Assembly: GCA_003577005.1 (NCBI GenBank) | Contig: QEUW01000098.1 | Span: forward strand, 1-21,703 | Origin: Chloroflexota bacterium | Lineage (GTDB): Bacteria > Chloroflexota > Anaerolineae > Caldilineales > Caldilineaceae | Direction of reading: 5' to 3' | DNA length: 21,703 nt | Shown: positions 1-6,953 of the stretch, piece after piece | Position numbering within the stretch: position 1 is the stretch's first letter | How the letters are laid out: each line of letters begins with the position of its first letter | Position numbers and translations under genes: made by a program | Notes under the pieces: generated by a model | Databases searched by the model: none | What the model was told of the DNA's origin: nothing | What the model saw: only the letters and a program-made list of their open reading frames with translations

Positions 1-342
1 GCAGCCTGGACGCCCACCATCGAAGTTGGATTTTCGGATGCGCCGTCCATCCTTTGGAGCGGTGCAACGGTTGCAAGCGCGGCGGGAAAAGCCTTTGGTC
101 TACTCTGGCTGGTCGCCTTGGTAGGCTCGGTAGGGGCTGGCCTCGGTCTGCTCTTCGGCCATGAATGGTGGCGGGTGCTGGCTGTTGCATCGGCACTCAT
201 TTCGCTCGCCGCCATTGTGCCCTGGTGGAATACTGTGCCGGCGGGGGCCCGCTTTGGCGGTGTGTTGTTCGACCTGGTGATCATTGCCCTGTTGCTCTTC
301 CCCTGGGGCGAAAGAATCACCGAATCACTCCACTTGCCCTAG
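1..342 (+). CDS. Membrane protein, 3' part only (gene starts before the window)
   Basis: The frame is open from the first base to a TAG at 340-342, giving the last 113 residues of a protein whose start lies upstream. The visible part is very hydrophobic, with about three to four likely membrane segments; these include the stretches beginning FGLLWLVALVGSVGAGLG, VLAVASALISLAAIVPWW and LFDLVIIALLLFPW. It ends in a short polar tail. I recognise no family motif, and the visible part is too short to place. The next gene begins 13-16 bases after the stop, so the two are probably co-transcribed. A TTG at 118 could serve as an internal start, but the open frame extending to base 1 makes a truncated longer gene more likely. 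Confidence 0.7.
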   Translation, partial: AAWTPTIEVGFSDAPSILWSGATVASAAGKAFGLLWLVALVGSVGAGLGLLFGHEWWRVLAVASALISLAAIVPWWNTVPAGARFGGVLFDLVIIALLLFPWGERITESLHLP

Positions 343-355
343 CCGTGGGAGGTAA

Positions 356-616
356 ATGATGCGTACGAAACACAGAGATGAACGAGCGCCTGTTGCGCTG
401 GACCCCCACGCCGAAGTGGAAAAGATGTACATTGCTGAGTATCTGAAAGCAAAAGGCTACTCTCTGGCAGAAATTGCAAATCTGCCTGCAGAAAGAGCGA
501 AAGCGTTGCTGGAAGCGGCATCCCTGTACGCTTCATTGCGGCTTGCCGAGTTGGAAACAGGGGCGGCCCTTGTCGATAAACTCCACCTTGACGACACGAC
601 GACCGCCACATCCTAG
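356..616 (+). CDS. Small conserved-looking hypothetical protein
   Basis: This is a soluble, mostly helical, highly charged protein of 85-86 residues. Two ATG codons are adjacent (356 and 359). The GGGAGG ribosome site at 347-352 sits better for the second, but the two cannot be separated from sequence alone. The middle, residues 20-65, reads as amphipathic helices (EKMYIAEYLKAKGYSLAEI, then PAERAKALLEAASLYASLRL), and the phrase GYSLAEIANLP resembles a short helix-turn-helix-like segment. It follows the preceding membrane protein almost directly, suggesting one transcript. No family is recognised and no function is proposed. A 96-residue frame on the opposite strand covers the same bases but lacks a good ribosome site. 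Confidence 0.6.
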   Translation: MMRTKHRDERAPVALDPHAEVEKMYIAEYLKAKGYSLAEIANLPAERAKALLEAASLYASLRLAELETGAALVDKLHLDDTTTATS

Positions 617-781
617 GTTGGATAGACAAGCATCGAACGAGAATAAACTGGCTGTTTGTCCAGCGAAAAATCTGTTCCTCTGGCCGGTGATAGGGTCTCG
701 ATTCTCTTGTACGATAAAAAGGTAGAGAATTCGTGGAGCAATGGATGGAACCGGCCCAGAGGATAACAGCAGGAGGTGAAC

Positions 782-1171
782 ATGCACTATCAAGCAGACG
801 TTGCTGCCGATCTCCAGGAAGGAACCTGGCTGGGCAAAATGCCTGACGCCATGATAACTCTGCCGGATGTCAATGTTGGTCTACTGGAGCGGTTGGCTTC
901 CTTAGCGGTGGGTGCAACGCTCATCCTGATGATTGCACGGCGTCTTATCCTATACCTGGGTCTGGCGGTGGCCGGCGGCTTTCTGTTGTACCGCGGGGTC
1001 ACCGGCTATTGCCCGCTTTATGCAGCTGAAGATATCAACACCCGTAACTGGAATCGTACGTTGCTGGTGTTCAGAAGGAGCAAGTACAATGAACAAGACA
1101 ATCATGCAAGGCAAATGGCGACAGGTTCGTGGCGGTCTGAAAACGAGGTGGGCCCGGCTCACCGACGATGA
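782..1171 (+). CDS. DUF2892 (YgaP-like) inner-membrane protein
   Basis: The ATG at 782 follows a strong AGGAGGTGA ribosome site at 771-779; an in-frame GTG at 776 overlaps that site and is less likely. The 129-residue product has a DUF2892 transmembrane domain at about residues 29-86. It begins NVGLLERLASLAVGATLIL and ends with the family hallmark RGVTGYCPLY; two membrane helices are expected (about 37-53 and 56-72). This domain also anchors the YgaP rhodanese in E. coli, but no rhodanese domain is present here. Family function is poorly defined. The last 40 or so residues (NWNRTLLVFRR onward) do not resemble the family, and they run 83 bases into the next gene. The natural stop may therefore have been lost through a small frameshift. 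Confidence 0.8.
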   Translation: MHYQADVAADLQEGTWLGKMPDAMITLPDVNVGLLERLASLAVGATLILMIARRLILYLGLAVAGGFLLYRGVTGYCPLYAAEDINTRNWNRTLLVFRRSKYNEQDNHARQMATGSWRSENEVGPAHRR

Positions 1172-1478
1172 CCGGCGCCTGCTCGACGGCAGGATCGACC
1201 AGATGGTCGGCCTGTTCCAGGAGCGCTATGGTTATACCCAGGAACGGGCTGCCCACGCCCTGAAGCATTATCTGGGCGGCTACGGCAAAAGAAGGCGAGG
1301 TCACGCCGCCGGCCCGGCTCGGAACTGGCGCCCCGTGATTGCGGTTGTGGGGGGCTTTACACTTCTCACCGCCGGCGGGCTTGCGCTTGCGCGCATGATG
1401 TCTGCCCGCCGGGAGCAGGTCGACAAGGCGTACGCCGGTCACGAAGCTTTTGCTAGCCCGGAAGTAGAGTTCGACTAG
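1089..1478 (+). CDS. CsbD-family stress protein with C-terminal membrane helix
   Basis: The start at 1089 is supported by AAGGAG at 1076-1081. The 129-residue protein opens with a CsbD-like domain at about residues 5-63 (MQGKWRQVRGGLKTRWARLT, then DQMVGLFQERYGYT). CsbD is a small general-stress protein under sigma-B control in Bacillus, and its biochemical role is unknown. Unlike the usual CsbD of about 65 residues, this one continues through a basic linker (GKRRRGH) into a single hydrophobic segment at about 82-103, then an acidic tail. It is probably membrane-anchored with CsbD in the cytoplasm. It overlaps the preceding DUF2892 gene by 83 bases. Pairing of DUF2892 and CsbD suggests a shared stress role, which is inference. 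Confidence 0.8.
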   Translation: MNKTIMQGKWRQVRGGLKTRWARLTDDDRRLLDGRIDQMVGLFQERYGYTQERAAHALKHYLGGYGKRRRGHAAGPARNWRPVIAVVGGFTLLTAGGLALARMMSARREQVDKAYAGHEAFASPEVEFD

Positions 1479-1499
1479 GTTCGCGATGCACTTGAAAAG

Positions 1500-1544
1500 T
1501 GCGTTGCACCTTGCACATGCGTTGCACCTTGCAGGTGCAACGCA
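1500..1544. repeat. GTGCAAC-type direct and inverted repeats
   Basis: The 16-mer TGCGTTGCACCTTGCA occurs at 1500-1515 and again at 1518-1533, a period of 18 bases. The second copy forms a perfect 11-bp inverted repeat: TGCGTTGCACC at 1518-1528 and GGTGCAACGCA at 1534-1544, with a 5-base loop. A related GCGATGCAC lies just upstream at 1483-1491. The same core recurs at 1760-1855 and 11982-12012, so this is a dispersed family. Confidence 0.85.
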
Positions 1545-1579
1545 CGTGCGCACCCCGGCCGGGTCATGCACTGCTAGAC

Positions 1580-1703
1580 AAATGTCAACAGAACCTAGTA
1601 CCTGACCAAAGAAATTATGACGGGTGCGGAGTTCGCACGCCCACGTGCGAACTCCGCGGGTGTCAAATCTTTTTTGGCGGAGTACTAGGTTCTGTTGACA
1701 TTT
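1580..1703. repeat. 124-bp palindromic element with perfect 22-bp terminal inverted repeats
   Basis: The left arm at 1580-1601 (starting AAATGTCAACAGAACC) is the exact reverse complement of the right arm at 1682-1703. In the centre, GCGGAGTTCGCACG at 1626-1639 pairs perfectly with 1644-1657 around a 4-base loop. The segments between also pair imperfectly (about 12 of 16 positions), so almost the whole element could fold into one long hairpin. There is a run of six T at 1670-1675. No target-site duplication is obvious next to the arms. It could be a MITE-like element, a structured RNA, or a terminator for the CsbD gene. Confidence 0.8.
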
Positions 1704-1740
1704 CGGCTGAGACCAGAGATGCAACGCGCCTGAGAAGCTG

Positions 1741-1855
1741 TTTGAATAGGAGAATTGCCGCCCAGGTGCGTTGCACGCAACGCGCCCAGGTGCGTTGCAC
1801 GCAACGCGTGCGATGCACCTGGGGGCTGGCTTCGTAGAAAGGTGCAACGCGCCGG
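1741..1855. repeat. Second GTGCAAC repeat cluster with a 24-bp tandem duplication
   Basis: The 24-base unit beginning GCCCAGGTGCGTTGCACG occurs twice in tandem at 1760-1783 and 1784-1807. It is followed by CGTGCGATGCACCT at 1807-1820 and another GGTGCAACGCG at 1841-1851. Each unit contains a small palindrome (GCGTTGCACGCAACGC). The order TTTGAATA, GCCGCC, GGTGCGTTGCAC, CGTGCGATGCACCT matches the reverse complement of the hairpin at 11952-12044, so the two are related copies. Confidence 0.8.
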
Positions 1856-2113
1856 TAGCCCCCCACTGTTCAAAGCAGCTGTCTGCGCTGCAAACATAGA
1901 GATCCAGATGCGGCTCATCTGCCGCCCCCCAGGAGCTAGCCAGACTGCTGGATGCTCGTAAAGATAACCCGTCCCCTTGACCAGGGCAAGAACTCCCCGT
2001 GTATCCGGCGTAACCGGAATCATTTTATGATACCGTAAGGAGGGAAAGCTACCGCCTGTTGGCGCGCCTATCTGGCTCAAGATTTTGCCGGGCAGCAAGG
2101 GTTGCCGCCAGAG

Positions 2114-2134
2114 CAGATCCCTGGGACTGATCTG
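2114..2134. promoter_or_regulatory. Small dyad upstream of the ABC ATPase gene
   Basis: CAGATC at 2114-2119 and GATCTG at 2129-2134 form a 6-bp dyad with a 9-base centre, about 40 bases before the ABC ATPase start. The position would suit an operator, but the arms are short and could be chance. No promoter boxes of good quality were seen beside it. Confidence 0.25.
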
Positions 2135-2172
2135 TTTAGACGGTACACGAGGATAGGAAAGAGGTCGTTTGC

Positions 2173-3420
2173 ATGAATACGCTGTTCATGATACCGGCCA
2201 CGAAGCATGGTTCTGATCACAGCAGCGCCGCGCGGATGCATACGCTACCGTTGCTGCGCGCACCGGTGCATGCCACCGGGCCTATCCCCCTCATCGAACT
2301 GCGGCAGGTCTTCAAGAGCTTTGAGACCGCGGCCGGGACCTTCACCGCTCTCAAAAATATCAACTTGCGCATCGAGCGGGGAGAATTCATTGCCGTGATC
2401 GGCAAATCGGGCAGCGGCAAGTCTACCCTGCTCAACATGCTCGCCGGCATCGACCGCCCGACCACGGGCGAGATCTGGATGAGTGGCACGGCGATCCACA
2501 AACTCTCCGAAGGTGAACTGGCAACCTGGCGCGGGCGCAATATTGGGCTCGTCTTTCAGTTCTTCCAACTCCTGCCCATGCTCACCGTGGTCGAAAACGT
2601 CATGTTGCCTATGGATTTCTGCCACCTGTGGACCGAACGGGAACGGCGCCAGCGGGCCATGCACCTGTTGGAACAGGTGGAACTGGCCGACCAGGCCGAC
2701 AAGCTGCCGCTGGAACTCTCCGGCGGCCAACAACAGCGGGCAGCGATCGCCCGCGCCCTGGCCAACGACCCGCCCATCCTCCTGGCTGATGAGCCGACCG
2801 GCAACCTGGATTCCAAAAGCGCCGAGTCGGTCTTTCAGCTCTTTGTGACCCTGGCGCAGCAGGGCAAAACGATCCTGATGGTAACGCATGACAACGACCT
2901 GGCCAGACGAGTCAGGCGCACGCTCGTGCTTTCGGATGGCGAAATCATCGACGAATATCTGGCGCATCTCTTTCCGGCGGTCGGTGAGGCACAACTGCTG
3001 GCAGCCATGCGCAAACTGCAGCCGGCTCGTTACGCACCCGGCGAAATCATCGTGCGCCAGGGCGAAGCAGCCGATAAGTTCTATATCGTCATCGAAGGTA
3101 GCGTCGATATTCTCATCCCGCAGCGCACGGGCGTTCAACTGGTCGTAGCGAGCATGGGTAAGGGCCAATATTTTGGCGAGATCGAACTGCTCCACGGCGG
3201 CGAAAACATCGCCACGGCGCGCGCATCGCTCGCAACGGGCGTTGCCGTGGCTGCGCTCGACCGAGAGACCTTCGCCGAACTGATCGCGGCCTCGCTGCCC
3301 GCTCAAGAGGAAATCCGCCGGGTGGCCGATGAGCGTCTCGCCGAACACGCGACTGCCGAACAGCAAGATGCCCCGGCCGGGGCAGTTGATGTACAGGCGC
3401 CATCCAATGGCTCGCCCTAG
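2173..3420 (+). CDS. ABC transporter ATPase (LolD/MacB type) fused to a cyclic-nucleotide-binding-like domain
   Basis: The first part (about residues 40-262) is a complete ABC ATPase: Walker [10 protein letters not shown] at 77-85, Q-loop near 129, signature LSGGQQQ at 182-188, Walker B ILLADEP at 202-208, and switch histidine in MVTHD at 239. The sequence is closest to the lipoprotein and macrolide export ATPases (LolD, MacB, FtsE). The second part (about 276-390) is a CAP/CRP-like beta-barrel domain, with [20 protein letters not shown], then IEGSVDIL and FGEIELL. The phosphate cassette reads [18 protein letters not shown]. The arginine that normally binds the cyclic phosphate appears to be replaced, so cAMP binding is doubtful. 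There is an N-terminal extension of about 40 residues. No permease gene is adjacent. ATPase assignment is firm; the transported substrate and the role of the sensor domain are unknown. Confidence 0.9.
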   Translation: MNTLFMIPATKHGSDHSSAARMHTLPLLRAPVHATGPIPLIELRQVFKSFETAAGTFTALKNINLRIERGEFIAVIGKSGSGKSTLLNMLAGIDRPTTGEIWMSGTAIHKLSEGELATWRGRNIGLVFQFFQLLPMLTVVENVMLPMDFCHLWTERERRQRAMHLLEQVELADQADKLPLELSGGQQQRAAIARALANDPPILLADEPTGNLDSKSAESVFQLFVTLAQQGKTILMVTHDNDLARRVRRTLVLSDGEIIDEYLAHLFPAVGEAQLLAAMRKLQPARYAPGEIIVRQGEAADKFYIVIEGSVDILIPQRTGVQLVVASMGKGQYFGEIELLHGGENIATARASLATGVAVAALDRETFAELIAASLPAQEEIRRVADERLAEHATAEQQDAPAGAVDVQAPSNGSP

Positions 3421-3463
3421 ATTCACTTGTGGATGCGACCTATACAAAGATAGGAAGGTACCT

Positions 3464-3853
3464 ATGCAATCACAACAACCACACAGTTCAAATCAAAAAT
3501 CAGCGACAGACAACCAGGCGCGGCAAGCGCGTAATCCGCTTCTGTCGCCCGCCACCTCGATTTGGCGTACATTACACGATCCTGTAGCCTTGCGGCGTGC
3601 TGTCCTTGTGCGTTGGACGCGTGCCCAGCATATGCAAGCCGGGTTGATCCGGCCACTGCGGCCAATGGTTGAGCGTGAGCAGCCCGGAGAAGTGCGGCTG
3701 GGGGCGCCCCAACCGCACGAAACCCGTCATGACAAAGTTCATCAGCGGGACGAAGCAGCCTACGGTTCCTTTCTGAGCCGCAGCCGTCACTTGGAGCATG
3801 AACCGCTCACAGTGGACCATCATGACTTCACAAGTCGCTTCCGTGAGCGATGA
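3464..3853 (+). CDS. Hypothetical hydrophilic protein
   Basis: This 129-residue frame starts at ATG 3464 behind AGGAAGG at 3452-3458, and it begins 43 bases after the ABC ATPase stop. It is polar, rich in Gln, His and Arg, and probably disordered at the N-terminus (MQSQQPHSSNQKSATDNQ). It has no membrane segment or signal peptide. A central stretch (DPVALRRAVLVRWTRAQHMQ) could form an amphipathic helix, and the C-terminal part contains many histidines (ETRHDKVHQRDE, LEHEPLTVDHHDF). No family is recognised. A 115-residue frame on the opposite strand covers part of it but lacks a ribosome site. The position and ribosome site make the + strand reading more likely. Confidence 0.5.
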   Translation: MQSQQPHSSNQKSATDNQARQARNPLLSPATSIWRTLHDPVALRRAVLVRWTRAQHMQAGLIRPLRPMVEREQPGEVRLGAPQPHETRHDKVHQRDEAAYGSFLSRSRHLEHEPLTVDHHDFTSRFRER

Positions 3854-3899
3854 GCGGATTATGGAGACAATTTGTCTGTTCAGGATGTAGGTCCGTACC

Positions 3900-4676
3900 A
3901 TGAGAGCCACAAAATCCACACACGAGAATCAACGGCTGACCCAACTGCAAGCCGAGCACCGGCCAGCAGTCATCCGGGCGCGACTGGCCGGCGTGCGCAG
4001 TCACAGTTATCTGGGTGATGCCGTGCTCGGTGGGATCGACGGCTGTGTCACCACCTTTGCTGTGGTGGCGGGCGTGGTCGGTGGTGGCTTCTCTGCTGTG
4101 GTTGCGATTGTGCTCGGCTTCGCCAATCTACTGGCCGATGGCTTTAGCATGGCGGTGAGCAACTACCAGAGCACCAAAAGCCAGCGCGAGTTTGTCGAAG
4201 AGGCGCGCCGGACAGAAGAGCGCCACATCGAACAAATTCCCGCTGGCGAGCGGGAAGAGATCCGGCAGATTTTCGCCCGCAAAGGGTTCGAGGGCGAGAT
4301 ACTGGAAGCGATCGTAGACGGCATCACCCAGGATCGCCAACTTTGGGTAGATACGATGTTGACCGAAGAGCTGGGGCTGCAGATCGATGGCCCCAGCCCC
4401 CTGCGGGCGGCGCTGTCCACCTTTGTTGCATTCTGTGCCGTTGGACTGATCCCGCTGATTCCCTTCTTGCTCCCCAACCTGACATCATCTCAGACTTTTA
4501 TTGTCAGCGCAGGGTTGACTGCCTTTGCCTTTTTTGGCATCGGCACGGTGAAGGGGTGGGTGCTCGGCCGGTCACCGCTCCATAGTGGTGCCGAGACCCT
4601 GTTTATTGGCGGAATGGCGGCGCTGTTGGCCTACGTAGTGGGTGCATGGTTGCGGCAGACCTTTGGGGTCGGATAG
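3900..4676 (+). CDS. VIT1/CCC1-family divalent metal (iron/manganese) transporter
   Basis: The 258-residue protein matches the VIT1/CCC1 (DUF125) family, which moves Fe2+ or Mn2+ across membranes, probably in exchange for protons. Membrane helix 1 has the typical SYLGDAVLGGIDGCVTTFAV (about 36-55). Helix 2 contains GFANLLADGFSMAVSNY (73-89). A charged cytoplasmic domain follows (about 92-160), rich in acidic residues (EFVEEARRTEERHIEQI, AGEREEI) like the metal-binding domain of plant VIT1. Three more helices occupy about 168-250, including FGIGTVKGW. Length and order are those of a complete bacterial member. In bacteria such proteins probably export or detoxify iron or manganese, which is inference here. 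The ATG at 3900 is the only reasonable start; its ribosome site is weak. Confidence 0.88.
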   Translation: MRATKSTHENQRLTQLQAEHRPAVIRARLAGVRSHSYLGDAVLGGIDGCVTTFAVVAGVVGGGFSAVVAIVLGFANLLADGFSMAVSNYQSTKSQREFVEEARRTEERHIEQIPAGEREEIRQIFARKGFEGEILEAIVDGITQDRQLWVDTMLTEELGLQIDGPSPLRAALSTFVAFCAVGLIPLIPFLLPNLTSSQTFIVSAGLTAFAFFGIGTVKGWVLGRSPLHSGAETLFIGGMAALLAYVVGAWLRQTFGVG

Positions 4677-4709
4677 CTGCTGTGATCATCACCTGGAGGT
4701 AGGAACAAG

Positions 4710-5171
4710 ATGGACAAGAAAGTATGGATGACGCCTGAAGGTTATCAGAAGCTCCAGGCGCAGCTTGAGGAACTTTGCACCGTAAAACGGCCGGCCGTGC
4801 TCCAGAATTTGCAGGAGGTAAGCGGCAGCGCCGACTGGCGCGAAAACAGCCAACTGATCCATGTGCAGGATGAATTGGCGTTGATCGACGCCGAGATTCG
4901 CCGGCTGCAGGAGCTACTCGCCCAAAGCGAAGTGGTCGAGCCGCAGACCAGCAACATCGTCGTCGATATCGGCGAGACCGTGGTCCTGCAAACGGACGGT
5001 GAGATCGAGACCTATACGATCGTAAGCCCGGCCGAGTCTGACCCGGACGCCGGGCGCATCTCCTATGAGAGCCCGGTGGGTCACACATTACTCAAGCACA
5101 AGGTGGGTGACGAGGTGGAAGTCAAGGTCCCCGCCGGTCTGCTGCACTATCGCATCGTTGCGGTGCGGTAG
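4710..5171 (+). CDS. greA: GreA/GreB-family transcript cleavage factor
   Basis: The 153-residue protein has the two-part Gre layout: an N-terminal coiled coil (about 1-77) and a C-terminal FKBP-like domain (about 82-153). The start MDKKVWMTPEGYQKLQAQLEEL is typical of the family. The coiled-coil tip, which enters the RNA polymerase secondary channel, reads GSADWRENSQ. It keeps the acidic pair (Asp42 and Glu45) that stimulates cleavage of backtracked RNA, so activity is likely. The C-terminal domain has VDIGETVVLQTDGEIETYTIV and ISYESPVGHTLLKHKVGDEVEV, matching the family. It may be a second copy beside a housekeeping greA elsewhere, as the tip deviates from the usual GDLxENAEY. The ribosome site GGAGGTAGG at 4693-4701 supports the start. 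Confidence 0.85.
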   Translation: MDKKVWMTPEGYQKLQAQLEELCTVKRPAVLQNLQEVSGSADWRENSQLIHVQDELALIDAEIRRLQELLAQSEVVEPQTSNIVVDIGETVVLQTDGEIETYTIVSPAESDPDAGRISYESPVGHTLLKHKVGDEVEVKVPAGLLHYRIVAVR

Positions 5172-5224
5172 CGATGGCGACTTGTAAGCTTCACAGGAGA
5201 TAAAGAAGAAAGTCGAGGCAAAAG

Positions 5225-6076
5225 ATGGAAAAGCGCATTGGCCAGGTTACCCGGCAATCACACGCATCTGCGCCGATCTTCATTGTCTCTGGCGGGGCTG
5301 GCGCCAGCGCCGAACAGGTGGTGCGTACCGTGCTGGCGCAGTTTGGCGATGCCAATGTCCCGCTTGTGATTGAGCCCTATGTCCATCGTCTGGAGCAGCT
5401 ACACGCCATTGTGGATCGTGCGGCCACCAGGGGCGGCATTCTGGTCCACACGATGGTTGAAGCCGAGTTGCGCCAACAGTTGATCGCCCTGGCGGCAGCC
5501 AGGAACGTTGCCGCCTTTGACCTGTTTGGCCCGCTGATCACCCAACTCAGCCAGATGCTCGGCCAGAAGCCGGCGGAGCGACCCGGCCTCTACCGCCAGT
5601 TGAATCAGGCCTACTTCAAGCTCATCGAAGCCATTGAATTTTCAGTCGCCCATGATGACGGCAAGCGCGCCTACGAATTACCTCAGGCCGACATCGTCTT
5701 GCTCGGCGTCTCCCGAGTCGGCAAGACACCGCTCAGCATCTATCTCTCGATGTTGGGGTGGAAAGTGGCAAATGTGCCGCTGGCGCCGGCCGTCGAGCCA
5801 CCGGCAGAGCTATTCCAGGTTGACCGCCGCCGGGTGATCGGCTTGACGATCGCGCCGGTGCAACTACTGACCTACCGCCGCTCGCGCCTGCCACAGCTGG
5901 GCATGGCGAGCGGCTCATATACCGAATCCGAGGCCGTACGCGAAGAGCTGCGGGCAGCCAACCATCTCTTCGCCACACACGGTTTCACCATCATCGATGT
6001 CACCGATAAGCCTATCGAAACAAGCGGTGAAGAGGTAGTGCTGACGGTGACACGCCAGTTGCAGCAAGATTCATGA
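5225..6076 (+). CDS. ppsR: PEP synthase/PPDK regulatory kinase-pyrophosphorylase (PSRP, DUF299)
   Basis: Members of this family switch pyruvate,phosphate dikinase or PEP synthase off and on. They phosphorylate a threonine using ADP and remove the phosphate with inorganic phosphate. The 283-residue product has the P-loop region GVSRVGKTPLSIYLS at 161-175, followed by GWKVANVPLAP (178-188). Further family motifs are the acidic HDDGK (143-147) and ELFQVDRRRVIGLTI (195-209). The family's N-terminal motif, usually SDSTGETAE, reads SGGAGASAE (22-30), a clear change. No ppdK or ppsA gene lies in the window, but a pyruvate:ferredoxin oxidoreductase gene lies downstream. The start follows GAGGCAAAAG, only a modest ribosome site. 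Confidence 0.9.
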   Translation: MEKRIGQVTRQSHASAPIFIVSGGAGASAEQVVRTVLAQFGDANVPLVIEPYVHRLEQLHAIVDRAATRGGILVHTMVEAELRQQLIALAAARNVAAFDLFGPLITQLSQMLGQKPAERPGLYRQLNQAYFKLIEAIEFSVAHDDGKRAYELPQADIVLLGVSRVGKTPLSIYLSMLGWKVANVPLAPAVEPPAELFQVDRRRVIGLTIAPVQLLTYRRSRLPQLGMASGSYTESEAVREELRAANHLFATHGFTIIDVTDKPIETSGEEVVLTVTRQLQQDS

Positions 6077-6092
6077 CATCTGCAGAACGAGA

Positions 6093-6815
6093 ATGATGCC
6101 CACTGAACCTTCGACGAGAAACCGCAAGGCCACCCTATCTCGCGGCGTACAAAGGTGGCTGATCCGCGAGATCACCGGCATTTTCATGGTCGCCGCTATG
6201 CTCTTCATTCCCGCTGGCCGCCTGGACTGGACGATGGGCTGGGCCCTAGTTGGCCTCTACGCCGTCTGGGTGGCCGCCACTGCGCTCCTGCTGATCCCGC
6301 GCAGCCCCGAACTCCTGGTCGAACGTGTCACACACCGGCTGGGCGATAAGCGCTGGGACAATCTCATTCTCATCCTCTACGGGTTGATGACCATTGTCAA
6401 GTATGTCACAGCCGGGCTGGACTTCCGCTTCGGCTGGAGCGCACCGCTGCCGCTGGCGCTGCAAATTGGCGCGCTGATCGTGGCCGTGCTGGCCTATGCG
6501 TTGGTAACCTGGGCGATGGCCGCCAATGCCTTTTTCGCCCTGGCCAACCGGATCCAGCGCGAGCGAGGTCATACCGTCGCCAGCGGCGGCCCTTATCGCT
6601 TCATCCGCCATCCCGGTTACCTCGGGTCGATTGGGTTTGAACTGGCCACACCGGTCGCCCTGGGCTCGCTCTGGGCGCTGATTCCCGGTGCTGTCTCGGC
6701 TGTGCTCATGCTTGTGCGCACGGCGTTCGAAGATCGGGCGTTGCATGGGGAGCTACCGGGCTATCCGGCCTATGCCCGGCAGACCCGTTATCGCCTGTTG
6801 CCGGGTATTTGGTGA
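6093..6815 (+). CDS. Isoprenylcysteine carboxyl methyltransferase-like membrane protein
   Basis: The 240-residue integral membrane protein has about five membrane helices. It carries the conserved ICMT/PEMT C-terminal signature: GPYRFIRHPGYLG at 166-178, an acidic pair in FEDRAL (212-217), and the closing GYPAYARQTRYRLLPGIW (223-240). In eukaryotes ICMT uses S-adenosylmethionine to methylate prenylated cysteine. Bacterial homologues are widespread and mostly uncharacterised, with lipids or small molecules as possible substrates. The gene begins 16 bases after ppsR. Two adjacent ATG codons occur (6093 and 6096) with only a weak ribosome site, so the exact start is uncertain by one codon. Family assignment is firm; the substrate is unknown. 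Confidence 0.85.
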   Translation: MMPTEPSTRNRKATLSRGVQRWLIREITGIFMVAAMLFIPAGRLDWTMGWALVGLYAVWVAATALLLIPRSPELLVERVTHRLGDKRWDNLILILYGLMTIVKYVTAGLDFRFGWSAPLPLALQIGALIVAVLAYALVTWAMAANAFFALANRIQRERGHTVASGGPYRFIRHPGYLGSIGFELATPVALGSLWALIPGAVSAVLMLVRTAFEDRALHGELPGYPAYARQTRYRLLPGIW

Positions 6816-6953
6816 TGCTACCGGGGACATCTGTCCGCCCGTCAACCGGCCTACAGGTTTAGGAGACAAGTGCGCAAAGTGTCCGTTTGCGGTATGATGC
6901 GATGATAGAGATTTGTTCTGATATTGTTACCGCAAAATCCTGCGAAGGACACT

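Larger units (their letters stand above)
1479..2172. other. Gene-free, repeat-rich intergenic block
   Basis: This stretch of 694 bases separates the CsbD gene from the ABC ATPase gene. It holds a GTGCAAC-core repeat cluster (about 1483-1556), a 124-bp palindromic element (1580-1703), a second GTGCAAC cluster (about 1719-1855) and a plainer stretch to 2172 with small dyads at 2004-2018 and 2114-2134. Open frames on both strands mostly reflect the palindromes; the same peptide phrases (CQQNLV, GVRT, VLGSVDI) appear on both strands. I see no convincing gene, tRNA or promoter. Confidence 0.75.

Noticed and set aside
339..629. Minus-strand frame opposite the small protein at 356-616
   Set aside because: No ribosome site, and it lies opposite a plus-strand gene with a good one in tandem with its neighbour.
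1499..1837. 112-residue frame on the plus strand across the palindromic element
   Set aside because: The peptide mirrors that of the opposite strand because the DNA is palindromic, and the ends are repeat translations.
1500..1855. Possible CRISPR array (repeated GTGCAAC units)
   Set aside because: Units are unequally spaced, partly overlapping and inverted, with no unique spacers of constant length and no cas genes.
1880..2020. Promoter upstream of the ABC ATPase gene (TTGACC at 1977-1982)
   Set aside because: The -10 region at a 17-18 base spacing (TGTATC or GTATCC) is poor.
1685..2098. 137-residue frame on the minus strand in the repeat-rich gap
   Set aside because: Its second half is translated repeats (duplicated LRATHLGA-type phrases) and the rest matches no family I recognise; no ribosome site.
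2245..3447. 400-residue minus-strand frame opposite the ABC ATPase gene
   Set aside because: It is the shadow of a GC-rich gene whose plus-strand product has every ABC motif in place.
6860..6953. Promoter before the YdjM-like gene (TATGAT at 6893-6898)
   Set aside because: No acceptable -35 box at the expected distance; a single -10-like hexamer is not enough.
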